Of a stretch of DNA of 64,000 bases, positions 55,261 to 64,000 are shown one piece after another (positions within the stretch are counted from its first letter, which is position 1; each line of letters starts with the position of its first letter). A program made the translations under genes and the position numbers. This stretch comes from Campylobacter concisus ATCC 51562 (lineage in GTDB: Bacteria; Campylobacterota; Campylobacteria; Campylobacterales; Campylobacteraceae), in assembly GCF_000466745.1 (NCBI RefSeq), contig NZ_ANNI01000001.1, positions 158,451 to 222,450 on the forward strand, in the 5' to 3' direction. The notes under the pieces were generated by a model. The model searched no databases, was not told the origin of the DNA, and worked only from the letters and a program-made list of their open reading frames with translations.

Positions 55261-56592
55261 ATGGAAATCAAAACAAAAGCTCTAGATAGCGTAAATACCC
55301 TAGCTAGCACAACTGTAAGTGCAGATGCTATAAAGTCTAGCGTAGAGAAACTAGCAAAAAAAGCAGCAAAAACTATGAAAGTAGACGGCTTTAGACAAGG
55401 CCATGTGCCAGTTGCTATTGTGCTAAAACGCTACGAGAAAGAGCTAACAAACGATGCTGAGCAAGATGTCTTAAGAGATGTTGTTGATGAGGCTATAAAA
55501 CAAGCAGGCAAGAAAAACGATGACCTTATCGGCGAGCCTATCGTTTCAAAATTTGATAGAAAAGATGGAAAGATCGATGTTGAGCTAACAGTTTCATTTA
55601 AACCAAGCGTTGATGTGAGCGGCTATGAGATCTTGATACCTGAGTTTTCAAATCCACGTGTATTGAAAAAAGATATCGATGAGAAAAAAACTGAACTTTT
55701 AAAAATGATAGCTCCACTTGAAAAAATTGATGGCAAAAGAGGCCTAAAAGTTGGTGACTTTGCTAAATTTGACTTTGAAGGCTTTGTTGATGGCGTTGCA
55801 TTTGATGGTGGCAAGGCTGAAAACTATGTGCTTGAGATCGGCTCAAATCAATTCATTCCAGGCTTTGAAGATGGTATGGTAGGCATAAAAGCTGGTGGCG
55901 AAAAAGATATCGAGGTTAAATTCCCAGAAAACTATGGCGCTGCACATTTAGCTGGCAAAGATGCTATCTTTAAAATAAAACTTCATGAAATTCAAGAGAG
56001 AAAAATTCCTGAAAAACTAGATGAAGAGATGCTAAAAACTTTACTTCCAAATGAAGAAAAGCCAACTGAAGAATTACTTGATGAGCGTATAAAAGAGCAA
56101 ATCCGCCAAGAGAAAATTTATAAACTTATAAATGATGAGCTTAAGCCAAAATTTGCTGAGGCTGCGGTTGAGAAATTTAAATTTGATGTGCCAAAAAATA
56201 TTGTCGAGCAAGAGATCGATATGCAGTTTAGAAACGCATGGAGCTCATTTACTCCAGATGATATGAAAAAATTTAGAGAGGACAAAGATGCTCTTTCTAA
56301 AAAACGTGACGAGTTTAGAAAAGACGCTGAAAATAGCGTTCGTTTAACTTTTATCATCGATGAACTAGCTCGCGTAAGAGGCGTAAAAGTAAGCGATCAA
56401 GAGGTTGTTCAAGCGATCTATTTTGAGGCGTATAGAAGTGGTCAAGATCCAAAAGCACACCTTGAGATGTACCGCAACCAAGGCATGCTTCCAGCAATAA
56501 AGATGTCAATGATCGAAGAGAAGCTATTTGGTGAGCTATTTAACAAAGAAAAAGACGAGAAAAAAGCAAGTAAAAAAGAGAAGGCCGAGTAA
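55261..56592 (+). CDS. tig: Trigger factor
   Basis: 443 residues. The ribosome-binding loop GFRQGHVP is at residues 43-50, the FKBP-type PPIase domain is at about 150-235 ([20 protein letters not shown]), and the helical chaperone arms follow with a Lys-rich C terminus. It binds nascent chains at the ribosome exit. The ATG follows AAAGGAAT. Its stop overlaps clpP by one base. Confidence 0.98.
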   Translation: MEIKTKALDSVNTLASTTVSADAIKSSVEKLAKKAAKTMKVDGFRQGHVPVAIVLKRYEKELTNDAEQDVLRDVVDEAIKQAGKKNDDLIGEPIVSKFDRKDGKIDVELTVSFKPSVDVSGYEILIPEFSNPRVLKKDIDEKKTELLKMIAPLEKIDGKRGLKVGDFAKFDFEGFVDGVAFDGGKAENYVLEIGSNQFIPGFEDGMVGIKAGGEKDIEVKFPENYGAAHLAGKDAIFKIKLHEIQERKIPEKLDEEMLKTLLPNEEKPTEELLDERIKEQIRQEKIYKLINDELKPKFAEAAVEKFKFDVPKNIVEQEIDMQFRNAWSSFTPDDMKKFREDKDALSKKRDEFRKDAENSVRLTFIIDELARVRGVKVSDQEVVQAIYFEAYRSGQDPKAHLEMYRNQGMLPAIKMSMIEEKLFGELFNKEKDEKKASKKEKAE

Positions 56593-57182
56593 TGAGCTAT
56601 TACGTTCCTGTCGTAGTTGAAAGAACTAGTAGAGGTGAGCGAAGCTATGATATATATTCCCGTCTTTTAAAAGACAGGATCGTTATGCTAAGTGGCGAGA
56701 TAGAGGACGGCATGGCTGCTTCTATCGTCGCTCAGCTGTTATTTTTAGAGGCTGAAGATCCAGATAAAGATATCTATCTATATATAAACTCACCAGGTGG
56801 CGTGATAACAAGTGGCTTTAGTATCTATGACACGATGAACTACATAAAGCCAGATGTTTGCACGATCTGCATCGGCCAAGCTGCTAGTATGGGTGCATTT
56901 TTGCTAAGCTGTGGTGCGCCAAGTAAAAGATATGCATTGCCAAATTCTCGCATCATGATACACCAACCACTTGGCGGCGCTAGAGGACAAGCGACTGATA
57001 TCGAGATACAAGCTCGTGAAATTTTGCGTATGAAAGAGATTTTAAACGGAATTTTGGCCAAAAATACAGGTCAGAAGCTAAGTAAGATCGTAAAAGATAC
57101 TGAACGTGACTTCTTTATGAGTTCGGCCGAAGCCAAAGAGTACGGACTTGTTGATAAAATTTTGGAGAAAAGTTTTAAATAA
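56592..57182 (+). CDS. clpP: ATP-dependent Clp protease proteolytic subunit
   Basis: 196 residues. Catalytic Ser99 in [11 protein letters not shown], His124 in [10 protein letters not shown] and Asp around 173 in [43 protein letters not shown] is the typical start. ClpP forms the serine-protease chamber that works with ClpX or ClpA. Directly follows tig, as in C. jejuni. Confidence 0.98.
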   Translation: MSYYVPVVVERTSRGERSYDIYSRLLKDRIVMLSGEIEDGMAASIVAQLLFLEAEDPDKDIYLYINSPGGVITSGFSIYDTMNYIKPDVCTICIGQAASMGAFLLSCGAPSKRYALPNSRIMIHQPLGGARGQATDIEIQAREILRMKEILNGILAKNTGQKLSKIVKDTERDFFMSSAEAKEYGLVDKILEKSFK

Positions 57183-57190
57183 GGCCCAAA

Positions 57191-58213
57191 GTGATAAAGA
57201 TAGATAATGCACCAGACCCTAAGAAAAAAGTGGTTGAGGTAAAACATATTCTAGAAAAAGAAAAGGTAGATATCTACAGATTTTCAGAAAATGTTTTGCA
57301 TGAATTAAGCGACGATAATGTTCCATCTACGCCAAATAATTACTCTATTTATTTTGAGAAAATGCTTGATGGGCAGCCTGATGAATTTAGAAAAGAGATC
57401 GGTGATATGATAGTCATAAATTCCGAGATCTCAGTGCCATCAGGCAGCAATATATCTATTGAAAAAGAGATAAAGCAAGGATTTATCCAAATAAAAAGCA
57501 TGCTTCAAGCTGTGGTGCTAATCTATAAAAATTTAGGCATCATGAGAGGCCTAGTGCAAAAGCGCATGGATGCACTCAAAAACAATACAAATATCCTAGC
57601 TCTTCAAAATGTTTTAAGCGCATTTAACCATGACTTAATAAAATTAAACAGCCTTATGGATAAGCATCTTGATGTCATTAAAGTAAGCTATGACGAAGTA
57701 GCCAAGATGCTTAAATCTATTGAAGAGCAGTCGATTTATGATACGACATATGACGTCTATAATAAAAAATTTCTAGTAGCCACAGTGCAAAGTGAAGTAG
57801 AAGCTGTTAAAAGATATGGCTATAACGCATCGTTTTTACTAGTAAGAGCAAAAGATAGATTTACAAATCGTGTTAAAAATTTAAAAGAGCGAAACAATAT
57901 GTATAAAGCTATATCACAGCTTCTTTTAAGAACTTCTAGAAGAAGCGATATAGTAGCTCATTACGGTGATGGCTGTTTTGCGATGGTTATGAAATATACT
58001 GATGAAAATGGCACAAAACAAGCCGGTAGCAGAATTTTAAATATGCTTTCGTCTATACCTTGGAAGATAGATGGTGAAGAGTGCAAACTCGACATCCAAG
58101 TGGTTTCAAGCATGATAACAAAAACAAGAAGTGCTGAAGAATTAATCTCTTACTCGTTAGATCAACTAATACTAACACAAGATGATGAGCAGCCTATATT
58201 TTTGGGTGAATAA
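57191..58213 (+). CDS. Degenerate GGDEF-domain protein between clpP and def
   Basis: 340 residues from a GTG start. The N-terminal 180 residues are helical without recognised domain (heptad-like, coiled-coil possible around 120-165). The C-terminal half is a GGDEF fold (SIYDTTYDVYNKKFLVATVQ, then RRSDIVAHYGDGCFAMVM) where the GGDEF signature is YGDGC, so cyclase activity is doubtful; it may bind c-di-GMP or act as a scaffold. In C. jejuni clpP and def are adjacent, so this gene may be an addition here. Confidence 0.75.
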   Translation: MIKIDNAPDPKKKVVEVKHILEKEKVDIYRFSENVLHELSDDNVPSTPNNYSIYFEKMLDGQPDEFRKEIGDMIVINSEISVPSGSNISIEKEIKQGFIQIKSMLQAVVLIYKNLGIMRGLVQKRMDALKNNTNILALQNVLSAFNHDLIKLNSLMDKHLDVIKVSYDEVAKMLKSIEEQSIYDTTYDVYNKKFLVATVQSEVEAVKRYGYNASFLLVRAKDRFTNRVKNLKERNNMYKAISQLLLRTSRRSDIVAHYGDGCFAMVMKYTDENGTKQAGSRILNMLSSIPWKIDGEECKLDIQVVSSMITKTRSAEELISYSLDQLILTQDDEQPIFLGE

Positions 58214-58227
58214 GTAGGAGTTTGAGC

Positions 58228-58746
58228 TTGATCTTAGAGGTTTTATCTTATCCAAATAAAAAACTTTATGAAGTTTCAAAAGAAGTTAAAAATTTTGATG
58301 AGGAACTTCACAAACTACTTGATGATATGTATGATACGATGATTGCAAAAGAGGGCATCGGCCTTGCAGCTATTCAGATAGGTGTCGCAAAAAGAATTTT
58401 TATTATAAATCTAGCCAATGACGATGGCGTACAAGATAAAGAAAATCTAATCGAGATCATAAATCCAAAATTTGAGCTACGTGAGGGTGAGTGTGTCTAT
58501 CAAGAGGGCTGCCTTAGTGTGCCCGGATATTATGAAGATGTAAAAAGAAATGAAGTTGTGGCCATCAAATATCAAGACCGCTTTGGCAAAGAGCAAAGCT
58601 TAAAGGCTGATGGGCTTTTGGCTATCGCTATCCAGCATGAAAATGATCATTTAGATGGACATCTTTTTATAGAAAAAATCGGCTTTAATAAACGCAAAAA
58701 ATTTGATAAGGAATACAAAAAGCAAAAAAAAGAAAAAGCTTCATGA
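58228..58746 (+). CDS. def: Peptide deformylase
   Basis: 172 residues from TTG 58228, seven bases after AGGAG; the earlier TTG 58222 is too close to that site. GIGLAAIQIGV is motif 1 (GxGLAAxQ), EGCLSVPGYY motif 2 with the metal-ligand Cys, and QHENDHLDGHLF motif 3 (HExDH). It removes N-formyl from new proteins, fitting its place behind clpP and tig. Confidence 0.97.
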   Translation: MILEVLSYPNKKLYEVSKEVKNFDEELHKLLDDMYDTMIAKEGIGLAAIQIGVAKRIFIINLANDDGVQDKENLIEIINPKFELREGECVYQEGCLSVPGYYEDVKRNEVVAIKYQDRFGKEQSLKADGLLAIAIQHENDHLDGHLFIEKIGFNKRKKFDKEYKKQKKEKAS

Positions 58747-60248
58747 AGTCTTTAAGATGTGCTACTTACGGCGATGGGCTAAAGATAATTGACGTTGAGT
58801 CTATCTTCTCTCGTGGGCTTCCTGGTTTTAGCATCGTTGGGCTTGCAAGCACAAGTATAAAAGAGAGCACAGAACGCGTAAAGGCAGCACTTCTAGCGCT
58901 TGATTTTTCCTTCCCAGCACAAAAGATAACCATAAATTTATCCCCTTCAGATCTACCAAAGAGTGGCTCACATCTTGATCTAGCTATCGCTCTTCTTATA
59001 GCTCTTCAAAAGACAAAAAGCTTAGAGAAAATTTTTGTATTTGGCGAGCTCGGGCTTGATGGAAGCGTAAAAAGCACAGCAAATTTATTTTCTATTTTAC
59101 TTTTTTTAAGCACGCAGGTAAAAAACGTAAAAGTCTTAGTGTCAAAAGAGATAGCGCAAAAAGCTTCTATGATCCCAAATTTAGAGATTTATGCGGTTAG
59201 TACTCTAGAGGAAGCGATTAGATTTTTTAATGACGCAGAATTTGCAAAAAGTATACGTTTTAACGCCACTCATGAACTATTTTCAAATGTGATAGAAATT
59301 TCTGGCAAAAGATATGTTCCAAATTTAAACTTCGAGCTTGACTTTAGGGATGTTTTGGGTCAGGATCGCGCAAAAAGAGCCTGCGTTATTGCGGCCGTTG
59401 GTATGCACAATATTTTATTTGAAGGCAGCCCAGGAAGCGGCAAAAGTATGTGCGCAAAACGCCTAGTTTATATCATGGCGCCACAAAGCTTAGAAGAGGT
59501 GCTAAAGTCTGCCGCTTACCGCTCTTTAAATCTTCAAGATAGTGAATTTACAAGCACTAGAGCTTTTCGCTCACCACATCATACCTCGACAAAAAGTTCA
59601 ATATTTGGTGGTGGCTCAAATGTCGCAAAGATCGGCGAAATCGCACTTGCAAATGGTGGAGTGCTATTTTTTGACGAATTTCCACACTTTTCTAAACAAG
59701 TGATCGAGAGTCTTAGAGAGCCACTAGAGGACAATCAAATCCACATCGCAAGAGTGAATTCAAAAGTGACTTATGAAACGAAATTTATCTTTGTAGCAGC
59801 TCAAAATCCTTGCCCTTGCGGAAATTTATTCTCTCGCAATCTAAATTGCAAATGCAGCGAAAACGAGATAAAAAACTATAAATCAAGAATTTCAGCTCCA
59901 GTGCTTGACCGCATTGATTTAAAAGTTGCTATGGACGAGAGTTCGCCAGGTGACAAGGCGAGTTTGAGCTCACAACAGATGAGCGATATGGTTTTAAAGG
60001 CGTTTATGTTTCAAAAAAAGCGCGATCAAGATGAGCTAAACGGCAAGCTAAATGATGCACAAGTAGAAAAATTTTGTCTACTGGATAATGAAGCAAGAGA
60101 AATTTTACAAAAGGCAGCCTCGAGGTACAATCTTTCTCAAAGAGGCATAAAAAGGACACTTAGAGTGGCTAGAAGTATCGCTGACCTTGATGAGAGTGAG
60201 CAAATTTTAAAGCCTCACATCTTAGAGGCGCTTAGTTTTAGGGCATAA
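58743..60248 (+). CDS. comM: ComM/YifB-family AAA ATPase
   Basis: 501 residues. The N-terminal domain (ARxxGLPGFSIVGLASTSIKES) resembles Lon-like YifB regions, Walker A is GSPGSGKS at about residue 230, Walker B FFDEFPHFSK, then a Cys cluster CPCGN...CKC and the Mg-chelatase-like C terminus (ASRYNLSQRGIKRTLRVARSIADLD). ComM promotes branch migration during natural transformation. Overlaps def by four bases. Confidence 0.93.
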   Translation: MKSLRCATYGDGLKIIDVESIFSRGLPGFSIVGLASTSIKESTERVKAALLALDFSFPAQKITINLSPSDLPKSGSHLDLAIALLIALQKTKSLEKIFVFGELGLDGSVKSTANLFSILLFLSTQVKNVKVLVSKEIAQKASMIPNLEIYAVSTLEEAIRFFNDAEFAKSIRFNATHELFSNVIEISGKRYVPNLNFELDFRDVLGQDRAKRACVIAAVGMHNILFEGSPGSGKSMCAKRLVYIMAPQSLEEVLKSAAYRSLNLQDSEFTSTRAFRSPHHTSTKSSIFGGGSNVAKIGEIALANGGVLFFDEFPHFSKQVIESLREPLEDNQIHIARVNSKVTYETKFIFVAAQNPCPCGNLFSRNLNCKCSENEIKNYKSRISAPVLDRIDLKVAMDESSPGDKASLSSQQMSDMVLKAFMFQKKRDQDELNGKLNDAQVEKFCLLDNEAREILQKAASRYNLSQRGIKRTLRVARSIADLDESEQILKPHILEALSFRA

Positions 60249-60250
60249 AG

Positions 60251-61654
60251 ATGAAAAATTTATATTTAGATACAAGAATTTTAGACGAGCGAGCGAGTAA
60301 GAAATTTGGCCTTAGTGAAGAGCTTTTAATGGAAAACGCTGCCGCTGGCATAGCAAATTTCATCCGTAAGAAATTTAAAAAAGGTATGAGGGTACTAGGT
60401 ATTTGCGGTGGTGGGAATAACGGTGCTGATGTGCTTTGCGCGTTAAGAATGCTTGAGGGCGAGTTTGAATGCGAATTTATCTTAGCTAGTCAGAATTTAA
60501 AGCTACTTGCGAGTAAGCAGCTTGAACGTGCAAAACTAGCTAATGTGCACGAAAGCCACGATATAGACATTAGTTTAAAAGAGGCGGACTGTGTCATAGA
60601 TGGACTTTTTGGCTCTGGTTTAAATAGAAATTTAGACAAAAATCACATAGAGCTTATCTCAAAGATAAACAAAAGCCCTGCTTACACCATCGCTTGTGAT
60701 ATGCCAAGTGGACTAAGTAGTGATGGCAAAGTGTTAGGTGCTTGCGTAAAAGCAGACACCACTATCACGATGGGAGCTAGAAAGCTTGGGCTTTATAGCG
60801 ACGCGGCAAAGGACTTTGTTGGCAAGATAAAGGTCGCTGATCTTGGCATAAGCGCGCAAAACTACGAATGCGAGAGCGACTATCACTTGCTTGAAAAACG
60901 CGACCTTGTGCTTCCAAATAGAAAAAATCAGTGCGTAAATAAGGGCGACTTTGGCCACGCATTTATTGTATCTGGCGAGCACATAGGAGCTAGCAAACTT
61001 TGCGCAAAGGCAGCATTTGCTTTTGGGACTGGGCTAGTTAGCGTGATAAGCAATGAGAGTCTAAATTTGCCAACGCAGATCATGCAAGCTAGCAAGATAA
61101 GCGATAAAATGAATGCCGGAGCCGTTGGCATGGGGCTTGGCAAAAAGGGCGTAGAAGAGCTTGATACACAAATTTTAAAAGGCAAAAAGCTTGTTCTTGA
61201 CGCTGATATCTTTTACAGCGCAAAAGTGCTTGAACTACTAAATGAAAACTGTGTTTTAACGCCCCATCCAAAGGAGTTTTGTTCACTTTTAAATCTTTGT
61301 AATATAGCAGATATCGACGTAAAAACATTACAAGAAAATAGATTTGCTTATGCTAAGTCTTGGAGCGAGAAATTTAAGGCCGTGCTCGTGTTAAAAGGCG
61401 CAAATACAATAATTGCTAAAGATGGAAAAATCTATATCATGCCTTATGGTAAAAATATACTTGCAAAAGGTGGCAGTGGTGACGTGCTAAGCGGATTTGT
61501 ACTTGCTCTTTTAGCTCAAGGCTATGAGCCACTAAATGCTGCCATATCGGCTACACTAGCTCATGCACTAAGCCTTAGAAATTTTGGCAAAAACAGCTAC
61601 GCGCTCGAGCCAACAGACATTATAAAAGGAGTAAAATGCTTACGAAAAAAATAG
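60251..61654 (+). CDS. nnr: Bifunctional NAD(P)HX epimerase/dehydratase
   Basis: 467 residues, fusion of two domains. N-terminal epimerase (residues 1 to about 205: LMENAAAGIANFIRKKF, GICGGGNNGADVLCALRML, DCVIDGLFGSGLNR). C-terminal ADP-dependent dehydratase (from about 215: GDFGHAFIVSGE, LTPHPKEF, LAKGGSGDVLSGFVLALLAQG). It repairs hydrated NADH/NADPH. It overlaps purN by 19 bases. Confidence 0.95.
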   Translation: MKNLYLDTRILDERASKKFGLSEELLMENAAAGIANFIRKKFKKGMRVLGICGGGNNGADVLCALRMLEGEFECEFILASQNLKLLASKQLERAKLANVHESHDIDISLKEADCVIDGLFGSGLNRNLDKNHIELISKINKSPAYTIACDMPSGLSSDGKVLGACVKADTTITMGARKLGLYSDAAKDFVGKIKVADLGISAQNYECESDYHLLEKRDLVLPNRKNQCVNKGDFGHAFIVSGEHIGASKLCAKAAFAFGTGLVSVISNESLNLPTQIMQASKISDKMNAGAVGMGLGKKGVEELDTQILKGKKLVLDADIFYSAKVLELLNENCVLTPHPKEFCSLLNLCNIADIDVKTLQENRFAYAKSWSEKFKAVLVLKGANTIIAKDGKIYIMPYGKNILAKGGSGDVLSGFVLALLAQGYEPLNAAISATLAHALSLRNFGKNSYALEPTDIIKGVKCLRKK

Positions 61655-62223
61655 CCGTACTTTTTAGCGGTAGTGGCTCAAATTTAGAAGCGATACTTAA
61701 AAAAGTTCATAATCAAATTTTTAATGGTATAAAAATCGAAGTTTGCCTTTGTATTTGCAACAAGCCAGGAGCATATGGCATCGAGCGTGCTAAGAAATTT
61801 GGGCTTGATACGACGATAATAGAGAGTGCCAAATTTGCAAATAGAGAAGAATTTGACGCTGCAGTTGTGGAACAAATTTTAAAAAGCGGCGCTGAACTAA
61901 CGGTGCTTGCTGGGTTTATGAGGATATTAACTCCTGTTTTTACATCAAAGATAAAAGCCATAAATTTACACCCATCTATATTGCCACTTTTTAAAGGCGC
62001 TCATGCGATAAAAGAGAGCTTTGAGAGCGAGATGATGCTTGGCGGAGTTAGCGTACACTACGTGAGCGAGGAGCTTGACGGAGGTAAACTCATCGCACAA
62101 AGAGCGTTTGAAAGAGAAGATGGTATGAGTTTGGAGGATTGGGAGAGCAAAATCCATGCGATAGAGCATGAAATTTTGCCTGAGAGCATAATAAAAATTT
62201 TAACAAAGGAAGCAAATGTTTGA
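61636..62223 (+). CDS. purN: Phosphoribosylglycinamide formyltransferase
   Basis: 195 residues. KIAVLFSGSGSNLEAILKK opens the fold, AGFMRILTPVF and AINLHPSILPLFKGAHA have the catalytic Asn/His region, and GVSVHYVSEELDGGKLIAQRAF follows with the Asp. It uses 10-formyl-THF to make formyl-GAR in purine synthesis. It overlaps TerC by eight bases. Confidence 0.97.
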   Translation: MLTKKIAVLFSGSGSNLEAILKKVHNQIFNGIKIEVCLCICNKPGAYGIERAKKFGLDTTIIESAKFANREEFDAAVVEQILKSGAELTVLAGFMRILTPVFTSKIKAINLHPSILPLFKGAHAIKESFESEMMLGGVSVHYVSEELDGGKLIAQRAFEREDGMSLEDWESKIHAIEHEILPESIIKILTKEANV

Positions 62224-62938
62224 ATGGTTTAGTTCGCCAGAAGCGTGGATATCGCTACTTACGTTAACTGGCTTAGAGATAGTTTTAGGCATAGATAACA
62301 TTATATTTATCGCTATTTTGGTAGGTAAACTACCTCCAGAGCAGCGCGGTAGTGGTAGGATCGTTGGCCTAGGGCTAGCTATGGTGACTAGAATTTTACT
62401 TTTACTTTCATTGTTTTGGATCATGAAGCTTACGAAGCCACTCTTTACTATCGCAGAATTTAGTATAAGCGGCCGAGATTTGGTACTTATACTAGGCGGT
62501 CTATTTTTACTCGTAAAATCAACCCTTGAAATACATTCTAGTGTTTCGGGTGAGGGCGAAGAGCATAAAAATAGTAAAAAATCACATGCAAATTTCTTGG
62601 TTATTGTAAGTGAGATAGCTGTTTTGGATATTGTTTTTTCTCTTGATAGTGTTATCACGGCTGTTGGAATGGCTGAGCATATAGAGATAATGATCATAGC
62701 TGTTATTTTAGCAGTTGGTGTAATGATGATAGCGTCAAAAGGTATTTCTAATTTTGTAGATAATAACCCGACTATAAAAATTTTAGCACTTGCATTTTTG
62801 GTGCTTGTGGGCATGACGCTCGTTGCTGAAGGATTAGGATTTCATATTCCAAAGGGGTATATCTATTTTGCGATGGCATTTTCATTGGCAGTGGAAAGTA
62901 TAAATATTTATGCTAAAAAGAAAGTGTTAGCTAAATAA
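62216..62938 (+). CDS. TerC-family integral membrane protein
   Basis: 240 residues, about seven membrane helices. TLTGLEIVLGIDNIIFIAILVGKLP is the first TerC motif and EIAVLDIVFSLDSVITAVGMAEH the second, each with the conserved acidic residues (ExxLGIDNxIF, DxxFSLDSV). TerC proteins are linked to metal (Mn2+ or Ca2+) export at the membrane. Its start lies inside purN. Confidence 0.92.
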   Translation: MFEWFSSPEAWISLLTLTGLEIVLGIDNIIFIAILVGKLPPEQRGSGRIVGLGLAMVTRILLLLSLFWIMKLTKPLFTIAEFSISGRDLVLILGGLFLLVKSTLEIHSSVSGEGEEHKNSKKSHANFLVIVSEIAVLDIVFSLDSVITAVGMAEHIEIMIIAVILAVGVMMIASKGISNFVDNNPTIKILALAFLVLVGMTLVAEGLGFHIPKGYIYFAMAFSLAVESINIYAKKKVLAK

Positions 62939-63290
62939 TATTTTTACGATGATGAAAAAGCTAATGATATGATGGATAAAATGTTAATCAAAAAATTTTA
63001 GCCCGAAAAGATAAATCTGTTGAAATTTGAAGGTAAAATTTTGATAAGCATAAAATGCATAATAGATAGTAGATCGATGTTTGTTTTGTTGTAATATCAG
63101 TGTAAAATATTCGTGTCAAGCTACTTAAAAATCCGTGAAATAAAGGACATACTTTATAGCTAGGTAGTAAAATAGAGAAGTATAAAAAGCTTGCGTGTGT
63201 AAAAAATTAAGTATTTGGCGAAGTATTAATTAATATTTTTGATTGAATTATCTTTTATATATAATTTCTATTAATTTAAGTGTTTTTTAA
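62939..63290. other. Non-coding stretch upstream of the tRNA cluster
   Basis: About 350 bases, AT-rich, no gene seen on either strand; the tRNA promoter elements lie just to its right. A weak block (63001-63060) has no good start. Confidence 0.45.
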
Positions 63291-63319
63291 TTGACTTTAT
63301 AAAAAAAACAAGTTAAAAT
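63291..63319 (+). promoter_or_regulatory. Promoter of the tRNA-Pro cluster
   Basis: TTGACT (63291-63296) and TAAAAT (63314-63319) are spaced by 17 bases. Transcription would start near 63326, about 40 bases before tRNA-Pro, and probably reads through the following tRNAs. Confidence 0.7.
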
Positions 63320-63367
63320 ACGACTTTTTAATGAGGTAGTGGCATAAACTTACAAACACGACTCAGG

Positions 63368-63445
63368 CGGGGTGTAGCGCAGTCTGGTTAGCGCATCTGG
63401 TTTGGGACCAGAGGGCCGAAGGTTCGAATCCTTTCACCCCGACCA
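63368..63445 (+). tRNA. tRNA-Pro (TGG)
   Basis: 78 bases with CCA: acceptor CGGGGTG/CACCCCG, anticodon stem TCTGG/CCAGA around TTTGGGA (anticodon TGG). First of the cluster. Confidence 0.97.
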
Positions 63446-63453
63446 TGTTAGAT

Positions 63454-63531
63454 GGTGAGTGTAGCTCAGTCGGTTAGAGCATCAGATTGTGGTCCTGAGG
63501 GTCGTGGGTTCGATTCCCATCACTCACCCCA
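63454..63531 (+). tRNA. tRNA-His (GTG)
   Basis: 78 bases with CCA and the extra 5' G typical of tRNA-His. Acceptor GTGAGTG/CACTCAC, anticodon loop TTGTGGT (anticodon GTG). Confidence 0.97.
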
Positions 63532-63537
63532 TTTTGG

Positions 63538-63614
63538 GCGCTCGTAGCTCAATTGGATAGAGCGACAGACTTCGGATCTGTAGGTTATGGGTTCGACTCC
63601 TATCGGGCGCGCCA
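63538..63614 (+). tRNA. tRNA-Arg (TCG)
   Basis: 77 bases with CCA. Acceptor GCGCTCG/CGGGCGC, anticodon stem ACAGA/TCTGT around CTTCGGA (anticodon TCG), T loop TTCGACT. Confidence 0.96.
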
Positions 63615-63629
63615 CTTAAAATACTTTAT

Positions 63630-63706
63630 GCGCTCATAGCTCAGCTGGATAGAGCAACGGCCTTCTAAGCCGTAGGCCTCAGGTTCGAATCCTGATGGGC
63701 GTACCA
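63630..63706 (+). tRNA. tRNA-Arg (TCT)
   Basis: 77 bases with CCA. Acceptor GCGCTCA/TGGGCGT with a G-U pair at the end, anticodon stem ACGGC/GCCGT around CTTCTAA (anticodon TCT). Confidence 0.95.
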
Positions 63707-63721
63707 CTTTATTATTGTTGT

Positions 63722-63806
63722 GCGGATGTGGTGAAATTGGCAGACACGCCAGACTTAGGATCTGGTGCCCCACGGCGTGAAGGTTCAAGTCCTTTCATCC
63801 GCACCA
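63722..63806 (+). tRNA. tRNA-Leu (TAG)
   Basis: 85 bases with CCA. Acceptor GCGGATG/CATCCGC, anticodon stem CCAGA/TCTGG around CTTAGGA (anticodon TAG), variable arm TGCCCCACGGCGT as expected for a class II tRNA. Confidence 0.96.
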
Positions 63807-63881
63807 TTCTTTTTTATAATTTGAAATAGTCTTATATAATCAGCATTTATTGTAGAAGATATTAGATATTTTTCTTGTTTC

Positions 63882-63910
63882 TTGACATGCAATAATGTTT
63901 TTTGTATAAT
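63882..63910 (+). promoter_or_regulatory. Consensus sigma-70 promoter of tRNA-Lys
   Basis: TTGACA (63882-63887), 17 bases, TATAAT (63905-63910): both hexamers and spacing are perfect. Start near 63917, about 16 bases before tRNA-Lys. This is rare in AT-rich Campylobacter DNA. Confidence 0.88.
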
Positions 63911-63932
63911 CTCAATTCTTTTTTAAGCAAAT

Positions 63933-64000
63933 GTCTTGCTAGCTCAGTCGGTAGAGCATCTCACTTTTAATGAGGGGGCCGTTGGTTCGAATCCAACGCA
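63933..64000 (+). tRNA. tRNA-Lys (TTT), cut at the window end
   Basis: Acceptor start GTCTTGC, D arm TAGCTCAGTCGGTAGAGCA, anticodon stem CTCAC...TGAG around the loop with anticodon TTT, then T arm TTGGTTCGAATCCAAC. The last acceptor bases and CCA lie beyond the window. Confidence 0.92.

Overview
The window looks like the chromosome of an AT-rich Campylobacter, most like C. concisus and its relatives. The reasons are the Campylobacter-type gene order fliI-folE-tig-clpP-def, thrS overlapping infC, a PtmA-type flagellin-glycan gene, HemJ in place of other protoporphyrinogen oxidases, many short operons on alternating strands, and frequent overlapping ATGA/TTGA start-stop junctions. The genus is fairly secure. 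The species is an impression without a database search.

Layout. 1-10869 is a very AT-rich, one-directional surface-glycan cluster: an N-acetyl sugar amidotransferase cut by the window edge, PtmA-like SDR, capsule-type transferase, a small kinase-like phosphotransferase, cupin, DegT aminotransferase, methyltransferase and four glycosyltransferases. It is probably a flagellin or LPS glycosylation locus built around a nonulosonic acid. 10870-16999 holds a decayed gene, tRNA-Val, an alanine/glycine symporter, rarA, a flavin-binding protein, ung and a YbaK-type deacylase. 17352-19724 is thrS-infC with a strong terminator. 19725-24079 is the oddest part. A 1.5-kb stretch without an intact gene is made of decayed, same-direction partial copies of a SUKH (SMI1/KNR4) immunity-type gene. 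It is followed by an unusually GC-rich gdhA, then one intact SUKH gene, then a decayed beta-propeller gene.

24080-28772 (minus strand) runs glmM-lspA-TM2 protein-hemJ-exported protein-biotin carboxylase. Divergent from it are rpsT and prfA. 30624-36742 holds a molbindin, a decayed flavocytochrome, an HTH protein with dgkA, xth, a PAS/GGDEF/EAL protein overlapping a di-haem peroxidase-like cytochrome, and a lone pseudopilin. 36963-42816 holds a MATE exporter and a zinc-uptake operon (znuA, a NicO-type transporter, znuC, znuB) facing a Fur-family, probably Zur, regulator. 42807-46265 holds a thioesterase, methyltransferase, EamA transporter, DUF4197 protein and mntP.

46348-52457 holds tRNA-Glu, a lipoprotein-nfo pair, and a FadL-type porin, acyl-CoA synthetase and AAA ATPase in series. 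A decayed copy of the ATPase 3' end follows. 53247-62938 is housekeeping: fliI-folE (minus), then tig-clpP-degenerate GGDEF-def-comM-nnr-purN and TerC. The window ends in a tRNA cluster (Pro, His, Arg, Arg, Leu, Lys), the last cut by the edge. No CRISPR array, rRNA, insertion sequence or intact prophage was seen. The most interesting signal is the graveyard of immunity-gene copies. Several other intergenic gaps also prove to be dead genes.
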